A DNA stretch of 64,000 nt from positions 124,001 through 188,000 of the forward strand of contig JADLSH010000190.1 in assembly GCA_016169945.1 (NCBI GenBank). The letters are read 5' to 3'. Under the pieces are notes generated by a model. That model saw only the letters and a list, made by a program, of their open reading frames with translations. It did not search any database and had not been told where the DNA came from. The position numbers and the translations under genes are program-made. How positions within the stretch are numbered: the stretch's first letter is position 1; the number at the start of each line of letters is the position of its first letter. Shown here in pieces: positions 60,301 through 64,000 of the stretch. The stretch is from Trachythela sp. YZ-2020 (Eukaryota; Cnidaria; Anthozoa; Malacalcyonacea; Clavulariidae).

Positions 60301-63300
60301 TTCAGGGGGGTCAGTTGATGAAATTTTGAGTTTAGATTGACGTTGACTTTATCAGGGGGGTGTGCTGACATAATTTTCTGGGAGGTGTGTATCCCCATGC
60401 CTTGCTAACTTTCTACCATAATCAATCAATACCTTCTGATTCATAATCAATCAATACCTTCTGATTCATAATTAATCAATACCTTCTGATTCAGAATCAA
60501 TCAATACCTTCTGATTCATAATTAATCAATACCTTCTGATTCAGAATCAATCAATACCTTCTGATTCATAATTAATCAATACCTTCTGATTCAGAATCAA
60601 TCAATACCTTCTGATTCATAATTAATCAATACCTTCTGATTCAGAATCAATCAATACCTTCTGATTCATAATTAATCAATACCTTCTGATTCATAATCAA
60701 TCAATACCTTCTGATTCATAATTAATCAATACCTTCTGATTCAGAATCAATCAATACCTTCTGATTCATAATTAGACTATGTGCACACTGTGTCGTTTCC
60801 GAGCGTTTCTAAAGATGTCGTTTCCAATTTTGTCATTTTGACGCTCTGTTCACACGGAAACGTTTTCATTGTATCCAAATGTTTGTCTCCACACACATTT
60901 TATCGCTCGTGGCTTCTCATGATCGTTTATTTTCCAGTCAGATGGAGTCTTACTTGTCACCCAGTTTCTTAAAATGTCTTCTGCTCATCATATTAAAGTA
61001 AAACAGTTTTAAACGCTACTATTCATGATTCATATGTCTGTTCGCCAACACCGACACGAAGTCCGTATCTCCTTGGAAAGCTAAACACATTTTAAATCGT
61101 TCTTGAATCATTATATACTTGAAAGGCTATATATTTTGTTTTATTTGTTGCTAAAGTTGTTAGCTTAACAATTAAAGATACCAATGAAAGAACTAAGCTA
61201 CCGGGAAACAAGAATATAATCATTTGGATTTTTAGTCGCCATCTTGGATTTTTAGCGTTTCAACGCGAAAACGGTTGTCAGAATCGTTTTCAGTATTGGA
61301 AACGTTTTCGTCAATTGACGTTGTTTTCATACGTTTTCGTGTAAACAGAACGTGAAAACGATACTTTCAGAAACGCGTTACAACCAAAAACGCTCGAAAA
61401 CGTTACCGTGTGCACATAGTCTCAATCAATACCTTCTGATTCATAATTAATCAATACCTTCTGATTCAGAATCAATCAATACCTTCTGATTCATAATCAA
61501 TCAATACCTTCTGATTCATAATCAATCAATACCTTCTGATTCATAATTAATCAATACTTTCTGATTCATAATTAATCAATACCTTCTGATTCATAATTAA
61601 TCAATACCTTCTGATTCAGAATCAATCAATACCTTCTGATTCATAATCAATCAATACCTTCTGATTCATAATCAATCAATACCTTCTGATTCAGAATCAA
61701 TCAATACCTTCTGATTCAGAATCAATCAATACTTTCTGATTCATAATCAATCAATACCTTCTGATTCATAATCAATCAATACCTTCTGATTCATAATCAA
61801 TCAATACCTTCTGATTCATAATCAATCAATACCTTCTGATTCAGAATCAATCAATACCTTCTGATTCAAAATCAATCAATACCTTCTGATTCATAATCAA
61901 TCAATACCTTCTGATTCATAATTAATCAATACCTTCTGATTCAGAATCATCTAAACCTGCATACTGGTCGACAACTGGTTCAACTGGAGCCACAGATGCT
62001 GCTCTCTATAATAGTAATTGACAGGGTGCGAATTAGGTAAAATCAGTAAAATCATTGTCTTTAAAGAATTCACAAGCTAAAGACGGGATGTGTATTGTGC
62101 ATATACACTATGTGATATTGCAAGCTTTGTAATATTTGAGATCTTAAAGTACAGAAAGACATACAGGGACTTGTTCTGTATCATCATCTTCAAACAATTC
62201 ATGAGCCAAAGCTTCTCGTTCGTCAGCACTGTGTCCACCAACAGATGCACGTTCATCGTCCTCTTCGTCTGAGTCAATTGGCTTCAATTTCTTTAAACGT
62301 TTGTATCTTTTCTGTTCAAAAAAAGATATTAAAAATGAATCTTCACACACTACTCAAATTGAGGATCTACAAAATTGAGGGTTTTAAATCTTGGCCTTGA
62401 TAAACAGTCACAGACAAAAACATTCATAAAACTTTCATTAATTTTCAAACTCACTCTATCTAAATTAATTCCCAGATTTTCCTCAATCAGATCAAGATCT
62501 TCCTCATCTACCGCATCATCAAAATCTGTAGGATAATAATTACTATGATAACTATTTAACTCGTTAACATCCCTAGAAAATGTGATTTTGTCCCGTAATT
62601 GCAGCCTTTTTCCATGATGAAGGGTAGCAAATAATCTGTGATAACTAAATAGCTAGGATGAAAACAGACTTTTCTGTACAATGAAGACATTGACAGGTCT
62701 GCTATGGGGTAAGGCAGCCTGTGATAGCAGGACGAAATCTGATCATTTTACACAGACATATTCAGGGTTCTCCTTATCCACGACTACTGATTACCGCCTG
62801 GAGAATCCTAGAGTTTGTGTGAAGGCTTTTTGTTGTAAACACGGTCTTGTGTAAAACAGTGGTGTGTTCTATAATTGATATGACGTTTTACTGTTATAAA
62901 CTTTAGAATTCTATAAAAGCTTAAATATTCCCTCAAAATGCAGGAAATGGCATTTCAGAGACTTCAGATTTCAAAATATTTCCGGGAATCAGGCTCCCGG
63001 ACCCCCCTAGAGGTTTGTCGAGCCTCCGGCGCTACGTGACGCTTACCTGTTCAGACAACTTTTTTACATTCCCCACTTTAATACAACTGTGGAGAACCCT
63101 GCTTATAATTTATTATTTTTTATTCGTCAAATTTATCTAGACAGATCATCCGTCTCTACTAAATCAGATCACATGTAAACACCGACTGTGTAAACAGCCT
63201 GAAACTGGAATACTGATTATAAAAGTGAAACAATAACAGCCATATAAAATCATAGTATGTAGCTGTATATCTGCTGCCTTGTTCTTTCAAAAATCCCTTT

Positions 63301-63729
63301 TATTTTTGTCCTGGGATAGTCCAATTTATGGACTAAAGTTATCCTGGATAGATAAAACAGGATTTATAATAAAGATCGAGACAGTTCAATCACTTCAATA
63401 CAGCACCAAATGGATTGTAATATTGTATATACTTCATTAATAGATCCAGACACATTTATCGTTTAATAATACACCCAAATTGTAGCCAAACCTTTTCTTT
63501 TTCTGCTCCGAGAGCTTTCACCCTCATCATCATCATCATCATCGTCGTCGTCGTCGTCCTCTCCGCCTTCACTTTCCTCGTCGTTTATGATATCATTGGC
63601 ATCATCAATGGCGCCTGTTACTCGTTCTTCTTCTTGGGCTAATACTTCATCTTCTGCTTGATCGTCCTCGCTTCCACTGCCTAAGTCTTCGCCAGATTCT
63701 TCAGCTTCACTGTCAAAGAAATCTGACAT
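46667..63729 (-). CDS. SUPT6H: Transcription elongation factor SPT6, 29 exons, 1606 aa
   Basis: Histone chaperone that travels with RNA polymerase II. Exons in transcript order: 63729-63492, 62525-62455, 62311-62165, 62005-61933, 60195-60114, 59534-59351, 59199-59113, 58955-58854, 58675-58568, 58454-58365, 57916-57774, 57012-56792, 56104-55818, 54917-54769, 54382-54340, 54254-54111, 53888-53637, 53150-52938, 51996-51859, 51398-51231, 51120-50893, 50765-50361, 50214-50074, 49910-49804, 49693-49605, 48915-48800, 48289-48167, 47538-47187, 46986-46667. All phases close. Order of parts: acidic N-terminus ([15 protein letters not shown], poly-Asp), core helix-turn-helix ([18 protein letters not shown]), YqgF-like domain, HhH ([15 protein letters not shown]), death-like/DLD region ([16 protein letters not shown]), S1 domain ([13 protein letters not shown]) and tandem SH2 ([23 protein letters not shown]). 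The Pro/Gln-rich C-terminus stops about 120 residues earlier than in human, and the stop codon overlaps a donor-like AAG|GTAGTA. Confidence 0.97.
46988..47155. repeat. AT-rich tandem repeat filling SPT6 intron 28
   Basis: TTAATTAGCATTTATTAATT-type units make up nearly the whole 200-bp intron. Confidence 0.85.
47755..47975 (-). repeat. Dispersed repeat F in SPT6 intron 27
   Basis: GAGCACCGTATCGTCGTCTTG, TTTTTCAACACAATTTCCAG and TTTAAAATCACTATATTACA match the copies in rhodanese intron 2 and SPT6 intron 14. A second, inverted partial copy follows at 47920-47975. Confidence 0.65.
48323..48356. repeat. (ATCA)n microsatellite in SPT6 intron 26
   Basis: Uninterrupted AATCAATCAATCAATC run of about eight units. 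Confidence 0.9.
48975..49590 (+). mobile_element. tRNA-derived SINE with amplified tail, SPT6 intron 25
   Basis: Best-preserved head: A-box TAGCACAGTGGT at 48982-48993 and B-box GGTTCGAATTA at 49025-49035, followed by the body TCTGACTATAATTTCACCTC. The tail (TTCCTTCTGTAGTAACACTG to TATAAATAAAGTTAGTTTAG) is then repeated about four times, some units shortened. Antisense to SPT6. Confidence 0.88.
49925..50035 (+). mobile_element. SINE tail unit, SPT6 intron 23
   Basis: A single 114-bp-type tail unit (TTTCCTCCTGTACATAGTAA to ATCCAGTATAAATGAAG); another tail end is at 50270-50335 in intron 22. Confidence 0.8.
51560..51835 (+). mobile_element. Complete SINE copy, SPT6 intron 19
   Basis: Degenerate head GGTAGCTCAGGTG with B-box GATTCGATTCCTG, body TGCAGTTGTCTGATTATAAT and CAGTCACATGTAAGAAGAG, one tail unit to AAATAAAGTTAGTTTAG. 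A useful reference for full length (about 275 bp). Confidence 0.88.
52070..52140 (-). repeat. Second tRNA-like SINE head, SPT6 intron 18
   Basis: On the minus strand GTAGTTCAGCGGTCAGAGC resembles an A-box region and GGCTCGATAAC a B-box. It differs from the main SINE family. Confidence 0.5.
52605..52770. repeat. (ATCGC/ATCGT)n pentanucleotide repeat, SPT6 intron 18
   Basis: Run grading from GCATCGCATTGCATTGC through CGTATCGTATCGTATTG to GTTGTATTC. Confidence 0.85.
52780..52874. mobile_element. Possible 3' end of a non-LTR element, SPT6 intron 18
   Basis: Sequence GGTGACCCTGCCACTTGT leads into AATAAATTAATAAATAAATAAA, a short-repeat tail as left by LINE retrotransposition. There is no coding sequence to confirm it. 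Confidence 0.35.
53172..53632 (+). repeat. Four tandem SINE tail units, SPT6 intron 17
   Basis: Four head-to-tail 114-bp units, each running from TCCTGTAGTAACACTGG to AAATAAAGTTAGTTTAG. The array ends only 5 bp before the acceptor-side border of exon 17 (53637). Confidence 0.9.
53953..54089. mobile_element. Foldback MITE in SPT6 intron 16
   Basis: CGTGGTTTGTGACTAAACTACC is mirrored by GGTAGTTCAGACACAAACCACG. A related half (GGTAGTTCAGACACAAACCA) is at 42127-42150 in the K+ channel gene. Confidence 0.75.
54440..54750 (-). repeat. Dispersed repeat F filling SPT6 intron 14
   Basis: AAATCAACACCGTATCG, TTGATACCACGGTAATAAACG and TTTTTCAACAAACTTTTCGG match the other F copies. It takes up most of the 386-bp intron and reads in transcript orientation. 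Confidence 0.7.
55010..55795 (+). repeat. Seven tandem SINE tail units, SPT6 intron 13
   Basis: Head-to-tail array of the 114-bp tail, unit starts near 55005, 55113, 55227, 55341, 55455, 55569 and 55683. Several neighbours are almost identical and share the variant GATAGATCTATCC, so expansion is recent and local. The array ends 23 bp from exon 13. Confidence 0.92.
56130..56455 (+). mobile_element. SINE copy, SPT6 intron 12
   Basis: Head with CTCTGTGACAGAGGTTCGATGCC, body TTCAGTTGTCAGATTATTATTC and one tail unit ending ATCCAGTATAAATTAAG. Confidence 0.8.
56465..56570. mobile_element. Palindromic MITE, SPT6 intron 12
   Basis: AACACGAGCAGGAGTGTTTT and GTGTTTTATCAGATATAAAAC face their complements around GAGAGGCGAAGCTGAG. 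Confidence 0.8.
57262..57655. mobile_element. MITE with internal TTAAGGAC repeats, SPT6 intron 11
   Basis: CAGGGTTC at the left and GTCC...GTACAAACCCTG at the right form short inverted ends. Inside, TTTTAAGGACTGTTCATGG-like motifs are repeated about seven times. Confidence 0.6.
58228..58362 (+). mobile_element. MITE family A copy in SPT6 intron 10
   Basis: TGGTCAACCTGCAGTTATC, ATATATAGTAGTCTTGTATT and AATTGAGAGATG are family landmarks; both ends are truncated. It abuts the donor of exon 10 (58365). Confidence 0.75.
58480..58830 (-). mobile_element. SINE pieces surrounding SPT6 exon 9
   Basis: A reverse tail fragment (GTTCTTCCTAGAGGTCCAGT) at 58485-58550 in intron 9 and the reverse body (AATTATAATCAGACAACTGC) at 58700-58830 in intron 8, with exon 9 (58568-58675) between them. 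Confidence 0.6.
59725..59990. repeat. ACAAGTTGT-type degenerate repeat, SPT6 intron 5
   Basis: Many overlapping copies of CAACTTGTTACAAGTTGT-like motifs in both directions. The motif is near self-complementary. Origin unknown. Confidence 0.75.
60413..60773 (-). repeat. 25-bp minisatellite of exon-4 donor copies, part 1
   Basis: About 14 units of 25 bp, read on the minus strand as AATCAGAAG directly followed by GTATTGATT. The same sequence is the last codons of SPT6 exon 4 and its 5' splice site. Units alternate between ATTATGAATC and ATTCTGAATC versions. Confidence 0.95.
60774..61422. mobile_element. TIR element inserted into the donor minisatellite
   Basis: 649 bp starting AGACTATGTGCACAC and ending with its complement; similarity of the arms (GAGCGTTTCT / AACGCTCGAAAACG, GTTTTCAT / ATGAAAAC) continues inwards. 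No clear target duplication because the flanks are repetitive. No transposase frame. Confidence 0.8.
61423..61932 (-). repeat. 25-bp minisatellite of exon-4 donor copies, part 2
   Basis: About 20 further units, directly continuous with the true donor of SPT6 exon 4 at 61932. The first intronic unit differs from the exon end only outside the AATCAGAAG/GTATTGATT core. Confidence 0.95.
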
Positions 63730-64000
63730 GCTTTGGACGGGATTTTAGGGGCAAATTTTAAAGAAATTTGAACAAAAATACAAGAATTAAAATTCTTCAA
63801 CAGATTTGTTACTCCATTCAATAGCCTCGTTTTCAATTTACACACGCGGTTTAAAAATGTTGACAGACTGGGCTCCATCTACCGTCGTTTGCATCTAATG
63901 ATGAACATTAGCAGACAAAAATGTTGTCTCGTCACGTGAAACTTTCATGTTTGTAACGAGCTTTTGAAGGATTCAATCGGATCGCTCAATCACATCGTAG
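63730..64000. other. Region upstream of SPT6
   Basis: Should contain the SPT6 5' untranslated region and promoter. No TATA-like motif or other gene was recognised; it runs off the right edge. The element-like TGATGAACATTAGCAGAC near 63899 resembles sequences near 29455 and 44965 and may be part of another dispersed repeat. Confidence 0.45.

Noticed and set aside
60413..61933. CRISPR-like array of regular repeats
   Set aside because: Units are contiguous 25-bp minisatellite copies without unique spacers, inside an animal gene intron.

Overview
The window is nuclear DNA of an animal. It is AT-rich, the genes are split by short GT-AG introns, and introns and spacers are packed with small non-autonomous transposons, tRNA-derived SINEs and minisatellites. 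The gene content (septin, GAS2-like, caspase, secreted carbonic anhydrase, RNF25, two-pore K+ channel, serine racemase, SPT6) is metazoan. It also holds an intact pair of vitamin B6 biosynthesis genes (PDX1/PDX2), which vertebrates, insects and nematodes lack but early-branching animals such as sponges keep. My best guess is a cnidarian, probably an anthozoan. This is inferred from gene content and not proven.

Layout: 1-735 minisatellite; 736-6547 gene-free, repeat-rich; 6548-9453 septin (+); 10161-16509 GAS2-like cytoskeletal linker (-); 18448-20738 caspase (+); 21650-24793 PDX1 (-) head-to-head with 25295-26440 PDX2 (+) across a 501-bp spacer; 26756-28224 rhodanese-like protein (-), tail-to-tail with PDX2; 28225-31644 gene-free with two tandem arrays; 31645-34807 carbonic anhydrase (+); 35903-39782 RNF25 (-); 41718-43193 two-pore K+ channel (+); 43483-45199 serine racemase/threonine dehydratase-type enzyme (-); 46667-63729 the 29-exon SPT6 gene (-); 63730-64000 upstream DNA.

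All ten gene models were assembled by hand from splice sites. Each closes in frame through every junction and matches family landmarks, so exon borders are mostly firm. Start codons and untranslated regions are less certain. PDX1 and PDX2 would together form the PLP synthase complex (glutaminase plus synthase), and the divergent arrangement suggests shared control. Otherwise neighbours show no obvious common pathway, apart from two cytoskeletal genes side by side (septin and GAS2-like) and a PLP-dependent enzyme about 17 kb from the PLP synthase pair.

The most unusual structures are: a minisatellite of about 34 units in SPT6 intron 4 whose unit is a copy of the exon 4 end plus its 5' splice site, interrupted by a 649-bp inverted-repeat element; a SINE family whose 114-bp tail has expanded into tandem arrays in SPT6 introns; a repeat found in three introns always in transcript orientation; and a minisatellite carrying an 18-bp perfect palindrome in every unit.
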